Both the position numbers and the translations under genes were made by a program. A model generated the notes under the pieces. It saw nothing but the letters and a program-made list of their open reading frames with translations. It was not told the origin of the DNA and did no database searches. From a bacterium (GTDB lineage: Bacteria; Hydrothermota; Tepidihabitantia; SM23-42; JAOAFX01), in assembly GCA_036382775.1 (NCBI GenBank), contig DASVHD010000045.1, positions 1 to 56,770 of the forward strand: a stretch of 56,770 nt of DNA. The letters run 5' to 3'. The number at the start of each line of letters is the position of its first letter. Positions within the stretch are counted from its first letter, which is position 1. This document shows positions 18,824 through 27,422 of this stretch, one piece after another.

Positions 18824-20332
18824 TTAGCGCGGCATCATTGTGCCGATGGGCAGGATCATTTCCTCCATCGATATGCCGCCGTGCTGGAACGTGTATTTGA
18901 ATTCCTTTTCGTACTCGGAAGGTTTGGTGGCATAAATAAAATAATAGTCTTCCTTGGCAATGGCGAACCTTACCGACGAGTTCTCGGCCGGCAGTGCGAC
19001 ATCGCCCGGGTTGTTGAGCATATATGCGGTTTTTTCATCGACCCGCAGGGCGGGTCCGTACTTGTAACGCAAATTTGGGGAAATCTCCCGGCCACCGTAG
19101 ATGATCGAAGGTCGTCGTACATGAATGAAGCCGTGATCGGTCGTCAGGATGACGGGTCTTTTTCTTTTGGCGATCAGCCGGAAGAGCTCCTGGATCGGGG
19201 AGAGCGGGAACCAGTAGCTCAGGAGGTTCAACAGGACGCGCTCGTCATCGAGCAGGCCTTTCATGTCACCGCGGCCCGGTATGGAATGGAGCAGCAGGTC
19301 GAAGAAGTTGATGATGATGATGGCGATATCGCTGGTATCGCCGGCGATCTTCTGGACATTTTTTTCGATCTCATCGATCGTCGATAATTTATGGAAGGAA
19401 AAATTGAGCCGCAGCCCGCTGCGGTTCAGCAGTTCGGTAAAGAGCTCTTTTTCAAAGCGGTTCTGGCCCTTTTCCTCGAACAGCCAGTACTGCGGGTATT
19501 TCCGGACAATATCGAGCGGCAGAAGGCCGGAAAAAATGGCATTCCGTGAATAGGGCGTGGCACTGGGGAGTATGGAATAGAAGTATTGCGTCTGGATCTC
19601 GTAATAGTCACGGAAAAAAGGCTGGAGCCGTATGTACTGGTCAAGCCGCATCGAGTCGAAGATCACGAAGAACACCGGACCTTCCTTAAGATGAGGGAAA
19701 ATGACCTGGGGGAATACGTTATGGGACATCAAGACGCTGTCTTTTTTTATGAAATTCTTATAATTGTACTCGATATACTTGGTGAAACCGGCGTTGGCTT
19801 CCCGTTTTCTCTCGTCGTGGATCTCCTTGAGTTCCTTGCTGCCGAATTCCAGGAACTTGGTATCCCAGGCCACCAGGCTGCGGTAGTATTCGATCCATTC
19901 ATGGTGGTCACTGGGCTGGCCCAGGTCCCGAAACTGCGTGGCATAATCCTCCGCCATTTTTTCTATGATCAGCGACCTGCGTTTGAGGATGCGGTTGAGC
20001 ACGGAAAGCAGCTGGTTGAAGCTGAACGGTTTTGTGATATAGTCGTCGACCCAGCCGCCGTACGCCTGTTTCATAAGGCTTTCCTCTTCGCTCTTGGTGA
20101 CCATGACGACGAGCTGCTGGGGATTGTCGGTTTTCACTTTCTTCAGAACTTCCAGGCCGTCGACCCCGGGCATGATCTCATCGAGAAAGATAAGGTCAAA
20201 GACCTCTTTGGAAGCAAGGTTGACGCCGTCCTCGCCGGAAGTGGCGGTTTTCACTTCATATCCTTCCTGGTTCAATAAATAAATGAAAGGTTTTAAAAGA
20301 TCGATCTCATCGTCTATCCATAAAAGCTTCAT
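18824..20332 (-). CDS. porX: PorX-type response regulator with PglZ effector domain
   Basis: A 502-residue cytosolic response regulator. Residues 1-120 are a receiver domain: acidic D7/D8, phospho-acceptor D51 in IFLDEIMPG, and K101 in ITKPFS. A helical linker follows, then an alkaline-phosphatase-fold PglZ domain with metal-ligand candidates D226 (FVIFDSMRLD), T259 (LPSATPYSRNAIFSG) and the TTDHGF motif. Receiver-PglZ fusions of this kind are PorX, the T9SS regulator of Porphyromonas and relatives, and the SATPYSRNAIFSG block is typical. In Bacteroidetes PorX acts with PorY and a sigma factor on T9SS genes, and its PglZ domain has nuclease/phosphodiesterase activity on nucleotide substrates. 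All apparent active-site residues are present here. It is the last gene of a seven-gene overlapping operon, with a 4-nt overlap with porY. Confidence 0.9.
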   Translation of the reverse strand: MKLLWIDDEIDLLKPFIYLLNQEGYEVKTATSGEDGVNLASKEVFDLIFLDEIMPGVDGLEVLKKVKTDNPQQLVVMVTKSEEESLMKQAYGGWVDDYITKPFSFNQLLSVLNRILKRRSLIIEKMAEDYATQFRDLGQPSDHHEWIEYYRSLVAWDTKFLEFGSKELKEIHDERKREANAGFTKYIEYNYKNFIKKDSVLMSHNVFPQVIFPHLKEGPVFFVIFDSMRLDQYIRLQPFFRDYYEIQTQYFYSILPSATPYSRNAIFSGLLPLDIVRKYPQYWLFEEKGQNRFEKELFTELLNRSGLRLNFSFHKLSTIDEIEKNVQKIAGDTSDIAIIIINFFDLLLHSIPGRGDMKGLLDDERVLLNLLSYWFPLSPIQELFRLIAKRKRPVILTTDHGFIHVRRPSIIYGGREISPNLRYKYGPALRVDEKTAYMLNNPGDVALPAENSSVRFAIAKEDYYFIYATKPSEYEKEFKYTFQHGGISMEEMILPIGTMMPR

Positions 20333-21486
20333 TTCTTTTTCCTCTCCGGCTGAGATGCCGCCGCTGGGATCACGATCTGAAAGGTCGTGCCTTTGGGTCC
20401 GGTTTTTTTCAGGATCAGCTTACCTTCATGGTAATCCTCAATGATCCTTCTGGTCAGGACCAAGCCCAGTCCCCAGCCGTACTTTTTAGTAGTATAACCG
20501 GGTTTAAAAATTTCTTTTTCTTTCTTGATGCCGCCGCCGGTGTCCGATATCTCGATGACCGCTCCTTCGTTCGCATACGTCTTGATCGAGATAACGCCTT
20601 TTCTCGATCCCATCGCGTCCAGCGCGTTCTTCAAGATGTTCTCCACCGCCCAGCCGAGGAGGACATCGTCAAATAACGCCGGTGGGAGCGGTTCGTAGTT
20701 TTCAACGAACTCGATCTGGGCATGCGCGCGACGTTTGATGTAGTCAACGCTCCGTGTGACCATGGGCATCATGTCTTTTTCCACGAGCCGGGGCGGAAGG
20801 CCGATGCGCGAGAATTTCTCCAGCACTTCCTTCATCCGCTCGGTGTCCTCGGCGATGCCGGTGTAGATATCTTTCGGCAGGTTGCCTTTCAGCGTCTCAA
20901 GCCAACCGCCCAACGAACTGAGCGGGGTCGCCAGCTGGTGAGCGGTCTCCTTGGCGAGACTGTTCCAGATCTTTTCCTCCTCGCTCTTGCGGTATATCAA
21001 ATAACCCCAGAAACCGAGGAACAGGAAGGCGATCAGAAAAGCGGTCTCGATAAAAGGGAGGATCTGCAGCAGACGGGTGAACGGCGAAAGACCGTAGTGT
21101 ACGTAACCGACGACCGTGGAATCTGCGCCCTGACGGATCACGATGGGGATCGGGATCTGGTTCCGGTCGAGTTTTTTTACGACCGTTGCGAGGCTGGTAT
21201 CCGCGACATTCCGGGACGAGTACGGGACGCCCTTTTCGGTCGTGAGGATGACCGGGAAATCGATCCGCTGGATCACTTCCTGGAACAGGATCTCAAGGAG
21301 GACTTCTTCGTCCATGCCCGGTCCGGAAGCATATTTGGCGAAGATCCGGGAAGTGGTCTCGGTTTCGCGCCGGATCCGCTGGATGAGAAAATTGGAATAG
21401 ATGTAGGTGACGATACCCATGAGTCCGATACCGATCAGAAAATATATCGCCAGCGTACGGGAGGTGAATTTATGGCCGAGCTTCAT
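20329..21486 (-). CDS. porY: PorY-type sensor histidine kinase
   Basis: A 385-residue inner-membrane kinase. TM1 spans about 11-31, an extracytoplasmic sensor domain spans 35-140, and TM2 spans about 143-165. The phospho-acceptor block is AKETAHQLATPLSSL with H183. The ATP-binding domain has an N-box (VENILKNALDAMG), a G1 box (ISDTGGGI) and a G2 box (GWGLGLVLTRRII). The AHQL(A/G)TPLSSL H-box is that of Bacteroidetes PorY-like kinases. Its overlap with porX makes the assignment strong. It should phosphorylate PorX D51 in response to an envelope signal (inference). It overlaps the upstream diguanylate cyclase gene by 17 nt, and its AAAGAGA ribosome-binding site lies inside that gene. Confidence 0.85.
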   Translation of the reverse strand: MKLGHKFTSRTLAIYFLIGIGLMGIVTYIYSNFLIQRIRRETETTSRIFAKYASGPGMDEEVLLEILFQEVIQRIDFPVILTTEKGVPYSSRNVADTSLATVVKKLDRNQIPIPIVIRQGADSTVVGYVHYGLSPFTRLLQILPFIETAFLIAFLFLGFWGYLIYRKSEEEKIWNSLAKETAHQLATPLSSLGGWLETLKGNLPKDIYTGIAEDTERMKEVLEKFSRIGLPPRLVEKDMMPMVTRSVDYIKRRAHAQIEFVENYEPLPPALFDDVLLGWAVENILKNALDAMGSRKGVISIKTYANEGAVIEISDTGGGIKKEKEIFKPGYTTKKYGWGLGLVLTRRIIEDYHEGKLILKKTGPKGTTFQIVIPAAASQPERKKK

Positions 21487-23161
21487 GGCGTCTCTTTGAT
21501 TTTTCGCGATACACGATCTGGTCCGCGTGATCGATCAGTTCGCCGAAATTCCTGCCGTCAACCGGGTACGTGGCGATGCCGAAGGAAAAATCAACGGTCA
21601 CGTTCCGCGCCGTATCTTTTTTCAGGTGGCGGATGATGTTTTGCACGGTCAATCGCGCCGCCCTGGCGCCCGCACCGGGGAGGAGGATGATGAACTCATC
21701 ACCGCCATAGCGCGTGACAAAACCGGTCTTGCCGACCGCAACCGCGAAGATGCCGGATATCTCCCTTAAGATCCTGTCGCCGCGCAGATGGCCGTACTTG
21801 TCGTTGAACTGCTTGAAATTATCCAGGTCGATCATGATTATGGAAAAAGGTGACGCATCGCGCGTCACCAGGTCCGCCATCCGGTCTCTCAAGAAGCGGT
21901 AGTTATAAATGCCGGTCAATTCGTCGGTGTTGGAGAGCCCCTCGACCTTGGCAAACAACTGGTTGTTCTCGATCGCCAGCCCGAGAAAATCCCCGAAAGT
22001 TTCCAGAAGCTTGATCTTTTCCAATGACGGCGCCAGGTTGTTGACGGGAGCATCCAGTGACAGGTAACCAAGCAATTCCCGGTTCTTGGAATAGATCGGT
22101 GAGATCAGGATATCGCCCTTGTGCCAGAAGTTGGCAATGCGCTCCTTGGTCTTGAGCGGGTGTTTATATACCTCGTACTCGTGAATGGTGTCCGGCGTTT
22201 TGCTCACCGGTATGTAAAACGAATTGGATATCCGGAAGCGGTTTTGAAGCAGCGTGTTGATCATGCTCAACGGCGGGTGGATGTCCCGGGCCTTGCGGTA
22301 TTTGTCCGCCGAGATGCCGACCTGACTCACCCGGTTGAACGTTTCGGTGCGCTGGTCATACAGCGACAGCAGGATCCGGTCGAAACCGAGTATTTTCTGC
22401 ACCTGGTTCAGCAGGCTGCTGAAGAACGAGCGCAGCTCCAGCGTCGACATCATCATCTTGGTCAGCGTCTGCAGGCCCTGGCTTTCGTTCAGCGCCCGGT
22501 TCAATTCATGGATCAATTGGACGCGCTCCAGCGCGATCGACGCCTGGTTGACCAGGAATTTGAGTCGGGTGATCGCGGTATTCCAGCTGAATTTCTGCGG
22601 ATCTTCGAACAGCAAAAAGAAACCATGAACTTCATTCTTTATCGTAAGCGGCACAAACGTTACCTGCTGGGTTTTGGTCTTGAGAACCTTGTTAAGAAAG
22701 CGGTGCTTGGGGTAGTCGGAAGTGAATATATGACGGTAATTGAAGATCTGATAATAGAATTCGGCGGGGATCTTTTCCAGGCTCAGCGTTCGCTCCGTGC
22801 CGATCAGGTTATCCTCGGCCAGGTAGAACATCAGCACCTGCTTGGTCGCCAGCATTTTCTGGGCGGCGGATTCGATCTGCTGGATGATCTTTTTCTCATC
22901 CAGAGTGGTAATGATGTGCAGGTTGAGTTCGTTTATGATCTGTGATTCAATGATCCGGTCCTTCGAGACCTTGCGGATCGAGACCGCTTTGGTTATCAGC
23001 CCGAGCAGGGTCAGGATCGTCTTTTGCTCGACCGGGGAGATAGGGCTCTTGGCCAGCAGCTGGTTGACGATCGCCGTCACCGTGGCCAGGTCCGTGTCCC
23101 ACAGGTCAAGGGAATCGATAACGGTCAAGATCGTGTCAAAATGCTGCCGCTGACTTATCAT
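21470..23161 (-). CDS. GAF-GAF-GGDEF diguanylate cyclase
   Basis: A 563-residue cytosolic protein with no transmembrane segments. Two GAF-like sensor domains lie at about 65-210 and 230-395. A GGDEF domain follows at about 400-560, with the intact active-site motif YGGDEF at 485-490 and DLDNFKQFNDKYGHLRGD for metal and GTP binding. It should make cyclic di-GMP from two GTP. The inhibitory I-site (RxxD) expected just before the active site is replaced by GKTG, so classic product inhibition is unlikely. The gene sits between a glycosyltransferase-like gene (4-nt overlap) and porY (17-nt overlap). That places a c-di-GMP synthase in the same mRNA as the PorXY system. Signal ligands are unknown. 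Identity as a diguanylate cyclase is firm; activity is inferred from intact motifs. Confidence 0.9.
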   Translation of the reverse strand: MISQRQHFDTILTVIDSLDLWDTDLATVTAIVNQLLAKSPISPVEQKTILTLLGLITKAVSIRKVSKDRIIESQIINELNLHIITTLDEKKIIQQIESAAQKMLATKQVLMFYLAEDNLIGTERTLSLEKIPAEFYYQIFNYRHIFTSDYPKHRFLNKVLKTKTQQVTFVPLTIKNEVHGFFLLFEDPQKFSWNTAITRLKFLVNQASIALERVQLIHELNRALNESQGLQTLTKMMMSTLELRSFFSSLLNQVQKILGFDRILLSLYDQRTETFNRVSQVGISADKYRKARDIHPPLSMINTLLQNRFRISNSFYIPVSKTPDTIHEYEVYKHPLKTKERIANFWHKGDILISPIYSKNRELLGYLSLDAPVNNLAPSLEKIKLLETFGDFLGLAIENNQLFAKVEGLSNTDELTGIYNYRFLRDRMADLVTRDASPFSIIMIDLDNFKQFNDKYGHLRGDRILREISGIFAVAVGKTGFVTRYGGDEFIILLPGAGARAARLTVQNIIRHLKKDTARNVTVDFSFGIATYPVDGRNFGELIDHADQIVYREKSKRRHEARP

Positions 23162-23898
23162 GGCGTTACTATCGGTTTGCTAAGTATCCTCGCCAAATGG
23201 CCGAGCTCGTCATCGGCACCGCAATATGCGTCGCTGATACAGAGCAGCCTGTAGATATCGGTCATGGATGTGAGTTTCCGGTCGGGAACGATCATATCGC
23301 CGTCCCACGACGCGGGAGCGCGGCCGTTTACGAAAAGCAGCGGATGTCTTTTGTTGATCTCCTTGCTCATTTTTTTCAGTTCCGCGACCGGCAGCTTCAG
23401 ATAGTGGACCGGCTCTTCGATCTTTACGGGGAAATAGCTGATAAACCCTTTTATATCGTCCTTGAACAGTATATTGTAATACGGGAAACAACCGGTGCCG
23501 AAGAAGGTCATCCGGCGTTCCACGTCGGTCAAGAACGGCAGGCTCAGGTTGACAGGGCTGTTTAGTTCGATCAGATATATGAATGTCCTGCCGGCCAGGC
23601 TCGCTTTAGCGCGATCGAATTCCTTGGTCAGGACGGTCAAGGATTTTTCATAGAAGATGATCTCGAACAGGTTCGGCTTGGCGATCTTGAGGATGGGTTC
23701 CAGGTTTCTGGAAGCAAGCATGACGATGTGACCAAGCGAATGCAGTTCGCCCAGAAAGGGCAGCCATGTTAAAAATCCAGTGGTCGCAGCCGGCGGGGAA
23801 ACCAGGTAATTTACCCTTTTCTTAATGCCGATCGGCTTGAAGTTCTTCACAAACCGTTTTTTGTTGGCGCGGATGTACAGTGATTGTGCGATGTTCAT
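23158..23898 (-). CDS. Small glycosyltransferase family 9-like protein
   Basis: A 246-residue protein without signal or membrane segments. The N-terminal PFLGELHSLGHIVMLASRN and the C-terminal CISDAYCGADDELGHLARIL resemble the two halves of heptosyltransferase-type GT9 folds. In those folds a donor-site loop holds an Asp/His pair near the end. It is shorter than usual GT9 enzymes (about 330-350 residues) and the match is loose, so the family call is tentative. It could equally be a degenerate, non-catalytic GT-B domain. It overlaps clpX and the diguanylate cyclase gene by 4 nt on each side, an arrangement that implies coupled translation. Being so short and so tightly embedded, it may have a regulatory rather than a biosynthetic role, but nothing in the sequence proves that. 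Confidence 0.45.
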   Translation of the reverse strand: MNIAQSLYIRANKKRFVKNFKPIGIKKRVNYLVSPPAATTGFLTWLPFLGELHSLGHIVMLASRNLEPILKIAKPNLFEIIFYEKSLTVLTKEFDRAKASLAGRTFIYLIELNSPVNLSLPFLTDVERRMTFFGTGCFPYYNILFKDDIKGFISYFPVKIEEPVHYLKLPVAELKKMSKEINKRHPLLFVNGRAPASWDGDMIVPDRKLTSMTDIYRLLCISDAYCGADDELGHLARILSKPIVTP

Positions 23899-25109
23899 TG
23901 GGCCAATTTTTTCTGGCTTTCAATATATTCGGGCGGTTTGCCGCGAGCGATGACATCCTTGGTTATCACGCACCGCTCGATCGCTTTTAACGAAGGAAGG
24001 TTGAACATGATATCCAGCATGTGATGCTCTATGATCGACCTCAGCGCGCGCGCGCCGGTATTGTATTTCATGGCTTGCTCGACGATTTCTTCCTTGGCAT
24101 CGGGCGTGAATTCAAGCTTGACGCCTTCCATTTCAAAATACTTGCCGTACTGCTTGAGCAAGGCATTGCGGGGTGTCTCCAGCACTTCCATCATGACTTC
24201 TTTGGAAAGCTTGTGGACCGGCGCAATGACCGGGACGCGGCCGACAAACTCCGGGATCAAGCCGTACTTGATCAGGTCTTCCGGCGCCACCCGTGCGATC
24301 AGTTCGTCATGGGAAAGGTCGGCCAGGGAGCGGTCGGTAACGAACCCGATCGTCACTTTTTTAAGACGGCGGGCAATGATCTCCTCGATCCCGCTGAACG
24401 TGCCACCCAGGATAAAAAGAATGTTCCGCGTATTGATCTTCAGATATTCCTGCTCCGGGTGCTTGCGGCCGCCGTGCGGCGGGCAGTTGGCTTCCGTGCC
24501 TTCCAGGATCTTCAGCAGCGCTTGCTGGACGCCTTCGCCAGATACATCCCTGGTGATGGAAGGCGAATCGCTCTTGCGGGCGATCTTGTCGATCTCATCA
24601 AGATAAATGATGCCCATCTCCGCGTTTGGAATATGGTAATTGGCCGCCTGGATAAGACGCAGTAAAATATTCTCGACGTCTTCGCCCACGTAACCGGCCT
24701 CGGTCAGCGGCGTAGCGTCGGAAATGGAAAAGGGAACGTGCAGGAGCCGCGAAAGCGTTTCCGCCAGCAGGGTCTTGCCGGTGCCGGTCGGTCCCAACAG
24801 CAGGATATTGCTTTTCTGGAGCTCGACATCGCTGTTCTTGGTCGTGATCCGCTTGTAATGATTGTAGACGGACACCGAGATGACCTTCTTCGCCCGTTCC
24901 TGACCGATGACATACTGGTCAAGGAATGTTTTTATTTCCAATGGTTTGGGCAGCACGAAGGGTTGCAGCGGGGGCGGTTCTTTTTCGTCTTTGAGCAGGT
25001 CGTGGCACAGCTGGATGCAGTCCGAACAGATGTAGGCTTGTTTGCCGCGGAACAGCCGTTTTACGGATGCTCGCGGCCGCTGGCAGAATGAGCAGACCGT
25101 CTTTTTCAC
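23895..25109 (-). CDS. clpX: ATP-dependent Clp protease ATP-binding subunit ClpX
   Basis: AAA+ unfoldase that recognises, unfolds and feeds substrates to ClpP. The 404-residue protein has the N-terminal zinc-binding domain (C6, C9, C28, C31) and Walker A GPTGTGKT at 106-113. It has the pore loop GYVG at about 139-142, the Walker [11 protein letters not shown], and the sensor region [11 protein letters not shown]. The IGF tripeptide ([10 protein letters not shown]) docks into ClpP. Length is slightly under the E. coli form (424). It overlaps clpP by 4 nt upstream and the GT9-like gene by 4 nt downstream. The presence of the IGF loop means the unfoldase should pair with the ClpP encoded next to it, even though that ClpP has an unusual catalytic residue. 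Identity is secure. Confidence 0.97.
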   Translation of the reverse strand: MKKTVCSFCQRPRASVKRLFRGKQAYICSDCIQLCHDLLKDEKEPPPLQPFVLPKPLEIKTFLDQYVIGQERAKKVISVSVYNHYKRITTKNSDVELQKSNILLLGPTGTGKTLLAETLSRLLHVPFSISDATPLTEAGYVGEDVENILLRLIQAANYHIPNAEMGIIYLDEIDKIARKSDSPSITRDVSGEGVQQALLKILEGTEANCPPHGGRKHPEQEYLKINTRNILFILGGTFSGIEEIIARRLKKVTIGFVTDRSLADLSHDELIARVAPEDLIKYGLIPEFVGRVPVIAPVHKLSKEVMMEVLETPRNALLKQYGKYFEMEGVKLEFTPDAKEEIVEQAMKYNTGARALRSIIEHHMLDIMFNLPSLKAIERCVITKDVIARGKPPEYIESQKKLAQ

Positions 25110-25723
25110 GATTCCTTGGTTTCCTTCGTTTCTTTTGTTTCTTTCCTGGTCACGATCACGCTGTCGATTATTCCGTACTCATTTGCTTCTTGCGCGGACA
25201 TAAAATAGTTGCGGTCCGTGTCCTTCGCGATTTTTTCCACGCTCTGTCCCGTGTGTTTGGACAGAAGTTTGTTGAGCGTTTCGCGGATCGTGAGCACCTC
25301 GCGCGCATGGATAGCGATATCTGATGCCTGGCCCTGGTAAGCGCCTTCGGGCTGGTGGATCATGATGCGGCAGTGGGGAAGACCGTAACGTTTGCCCGCT
25401 GCCCCTGCGGAAATAAGCAGGGCGGCCATGCTGGCGGCCATGCCGATGCAGATCGTGGAAACCGGGGATTTTATGTACTGCATCGTGTCATAGATGGCGA
25501 GGCCGGATGACACGATACCCCCCGGCGAATTGACATACAGGAATATTTCTTTGTTCGAATCCTCGGCATCAAGGAACAGAAGCTGCGCGATCGCAAGGTT
25601 GGCAACGTTATCATCGATCGGCGTGCCGATGAATACGATCCGGTCTTTCAGTAGTCGCGAGTAGATATCATATGCCCGTTCTCCGCGACCGCTTTGCTCA
25701 ATGACGAACGGTACGGTTAGCAT
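25106..25723 (-). CDS. clpP: ATP-dependent Clp protease proteolytic subunit with Ser-His-Asn triad
   Basis: Barrel-shaped serine protease that degrades substrates delivered by ClpX. The 205-residue protein aligns end to end with E. coli ClpP. It has the nucleophile S98 in [11 protein letters not shown]123 in IMIHQPEG, and the third-triad region KDTDRNYF. At the position of the catalytic Asp (E. coli D171, in ERDRF) there is Asn, N172, encoded by AAC. Asn at this place is known from Listeria ClpP1, where it changes activity and assembly. The residue after SM is Ala rather than Gly. The C-terminus carries a KET-KET-KET repeat. AAGGAGG lies 6-7 nt before the ATG, inside the end of tig, which overlaps by 26 nt. 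It is the only ClpP visible here, so it may still be the main one. Confidence 0.95.
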   Translation of the reverse strand: MLTVPFVIEQSGRGERAYDIYSRLLKDRIVFIGTPIDDNVANLAIAQLLFLDAEDSNKEIFLYVNSPGGIVSSGLAIYDTMQYIKSPVSTICIGMAASMAALLISAGAAGKRYGLPHCRIMIHQPEGAYQGQASDIAIHAREVLTIRETLNKLLSKHTGQSVEKIAKDTDRNYFMSAQEANEYGIIDSVIVTRKETKETKETKES

Positions 25724-26912
25724 CGCTTGCCTCCTTGGGCGAAAGGATCCGCCCCTTTTCGCTGATCTTGCCGTTCTTCAAAAGATGCTCAATGGTTTTT
25801 TGACGCGTCATGATCCGCCGGAAATACGTAATGATGTCAAGGCGGTTATCGTCGTCCAGTTTCATGCCCATATGCTCTATGAGGGTAAGGATCTCTGATT
25901 CATCGATCGCGATATTGTCTAAAACGGCGATCTTGTCGAGGATGAGATTGAACCTGACCCTTTTTTCCGCCATGTCCCAGAATCTTTCCTTGGTCGCGTC
26001 GGAATCCGGGAGATTATTCCTCTTTATCATGTCCTGATACTCGTTGTTGATCATTGATTTGGGCGTATTGAAACGGACCCGTTCCAGGAGCACCTGGGCG
26101 ATGGACTCTTTCATTTCCTCTTCGATCCTTATTTCCTCGCGTTTCTGCAGGTCTTCGGTCAGCTGTTTTTTCAAGGTTTCCAGGCTCTCGAACCCGAGAT
26201 TCTTAGCAAACGCTTCGTCTATGTTCGGCAGGACCTTTTCTTCGACCTTTTTTATTGTCATTTTATAGATCTGGTTCGCGGCCTGGGCTTCTTTATACTG
26301 GCCCTTTTGCACGCCGACCAGCGTGCGGTTGATCTCGTCCGGAAAGTTCCGGTCGCCGATCCTGATCATGACGTCCTTTTCAGAACTCTTGACCTGGTTA
26401 TTCTCGATGATCTCAAGATCCATGGTGACGAAGTTGTCGACCGCGGCTTGTCCCGTCACCTCCTGGATCAAAGCTGCCCTTTCCCTCATGTTGTTCAGCG
26501 TTTCATTCATTAGGTGTTCAGGCGGTAGCGGCTTTTCCTTGATTATCTCAAGCCCGATGTAGTTTTCCACCGTGAATGCAGGCACGATCTCAAGCCGCAT
26601 CTGAAATTTGATCTTATCGCCTTCTTCGATGTTCAGGAGCTGGACCGGAGCCGCGGGTTGCCATTTCTTTTCCGTGAGCAGTTCAATGTAGTATTTGGTG
26701 ATCAGGTCGTTAAGGGCCTGTGCTTTGATCGTGTCCTTGAATTTGGTTTTAATTATCTCCCTGGGCACCCGGCCTTTGCGAAAGCCCTTGACCGACGTAT
26801 CTTTTCGCAATTTGTCCGTCTCGTGTTCCATGAAAACAGCAAGTTCTTCGACAGGGACAAGTATCTCCACTTCCTTTTCAGATTCATTGTCGACTTTCAA
26901 CTCATATTCCAA
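25698..26912 (-). CDS. tig: Trigger factor
   Basis: Ribosome-bound chaperone that shields nascent chains at the exit tunnel. The 404-residue protein has the ribosome-docking signature GFRKGRVP at about 43-50 and an N-domain to about 115. A shortened, divergent FKBP-type segment (about 150-225) and a helical C-domain with clustered charges follow. Length is below the usual 430-450, the loss lying mainly in the PPIase part, so isomerase activity is doubtful. The start is TTG at 26912, chosen because a perfect AAGGAGG is 6 nt upstream and no in-frame ATG precedes the conserved N-terminus. It heads the tig-clpP-clpX part of the overlapping operon. No promoter is obvious right upstream, so it may be co-transcribed with tRNA-Leu. 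Confidence 0.95.
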   Translation of the reverse strand: MEYELKVDNESEKEVEILVPVEELAVFMEHETDKLRKDTSVKGFRKGRVPREIIKTKFKDTIKAQALNDLITKYYIELLTEKKWQPAAPVQLLNIEEGDKIKFQMRLEIVPAFTVENYIGLEIIKEKPLPPEHLMNETLNNMRERAALIQEVTGQAAVDNFVTMDLEIIENNQVKSSEKDVMIRIGDRNFPDEINRTLVGVQKGQYKEAQAANQIYKMTIKKVEEKVLPNIDEAFAKNLGFESLETLKKQLTEDLQKREEIRIEEEMKESIAQVLLERVRFNTPKSMINNEYQDMIKRNNLPDSDATKERFWDMAEKRVRFNLILDKIAVLDNIAIDESEILTLIEHMGMKLDDDNRLDIITYFRRIMTRQKTIEHLLKNGKISEKGRILSPKEASDANRTVRH

Positions 26913-26944
26913 AAAAGACCTCCTTGGTCAAAAGACAGAAGTTG

Positions 26945-27102
26945 GGATGTTAAGAAGTTAAGAGGGTATGAAATAAATGAAAAACAGTTTTTTTGTTTAA
27001 ATATTTTCTTTATTCTCAACTTCATAACTTCCCATCTTCATTTTATCATTTTTTCTGCTATTCCCAGCCTCATAACTTCATAACCTCATATCTTCATTAC
27101 TT
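26945..27102. repeat. 8-bp-period inverted repeat tract
   Basis: A left part reads GATGTTAA, GAAGTTAA, GAGGGTAT. Right parts read CATAACTT, CCCATCTT and then CATAACTT, CATAACCT, CATATCTT, CATTACTT. The arms are roughly complementary and could fold. It fills the gap between tig and tRNA-Leu; no gene is seen in it. Confidence 0.6.
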
Positions 27103-27105
27103 TAA

Positions 27106-27187
27106 TGCGAGGAGGGGGAGTTGAACCCCCATCCCTTACGGGGCTGGATCCTAAATCCAGTGCGTCTGCCAGTTCCGCCACCCTCGC
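27106..27187 (-). tRNA. tRNA-Leu (anticodon UAG)
   Basis: Class II tRNA of 82 nt. The acceptor GCGAGGG pairs with TCCTCGC (one G-U), with discriminator A. The anticodon stem is CTGGA/TCCAG with loop TTTAGGA, there is a variable arm (CCCCGTAAGGGAT), and the T arm is GGGGG-TTCAACT-CCCCC. CCA is not encoded. A consensus promoter lies about 95 nt upstream, and tig follows on the same strand. Confidence 0.95.
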
Positions 27188-27282
27188 GTAAAACCATCAG
27201 CTCAAGATTTAAGCGCCAGATCAGAACGCTAAAAACCATGTAGAACTGATCATCAAACGCAGAGTATAACGATCTTATGCTA

Positions 27283-27310
27283 ATTATACCCTAAATGATT
27301 GTAATGTCAA
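27283..27310 (-). promoter_or_regulatory. Consensus promoter of tRNA-Leu, possibly also tig operon
   Basis: Minus-strand TTGACA (27310-27305), 16-bp spacer, TATAAT (27288-27283). The start would be near 27276, about 90 nt before the tRNA. No other convincing promoter or terminator lies between the tRNA and tig. Confidence 0.85.
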
Positions 27311-27422
27311 GTAAACCGAATTTCGGGGTTTTTGCTGAAATCTCGGCAGTTTTCATCACTGTAATCATCAGTGAATCGCTGTAATCGAAGATTTCTTGTA
27401 TTATACAGAAATCTCGGCAGAA

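Noticed and set aside
18824-20332. PglZ domain as part of a BREX phage-defence system
   Set aside because: It is fused to a receiver domain, paired with a PorY-like kinase, and no brxC, pglX or other BREX gene is nearby.
25106-25145. Lys-Glu-Thr repeats at the ClpP C-terminus as a frameshift or assembly artefact
   Set aside because: The frame is continuous, stops cleanly with a 4-nt overlap to clpX, and such tails vary freely in ClpP.
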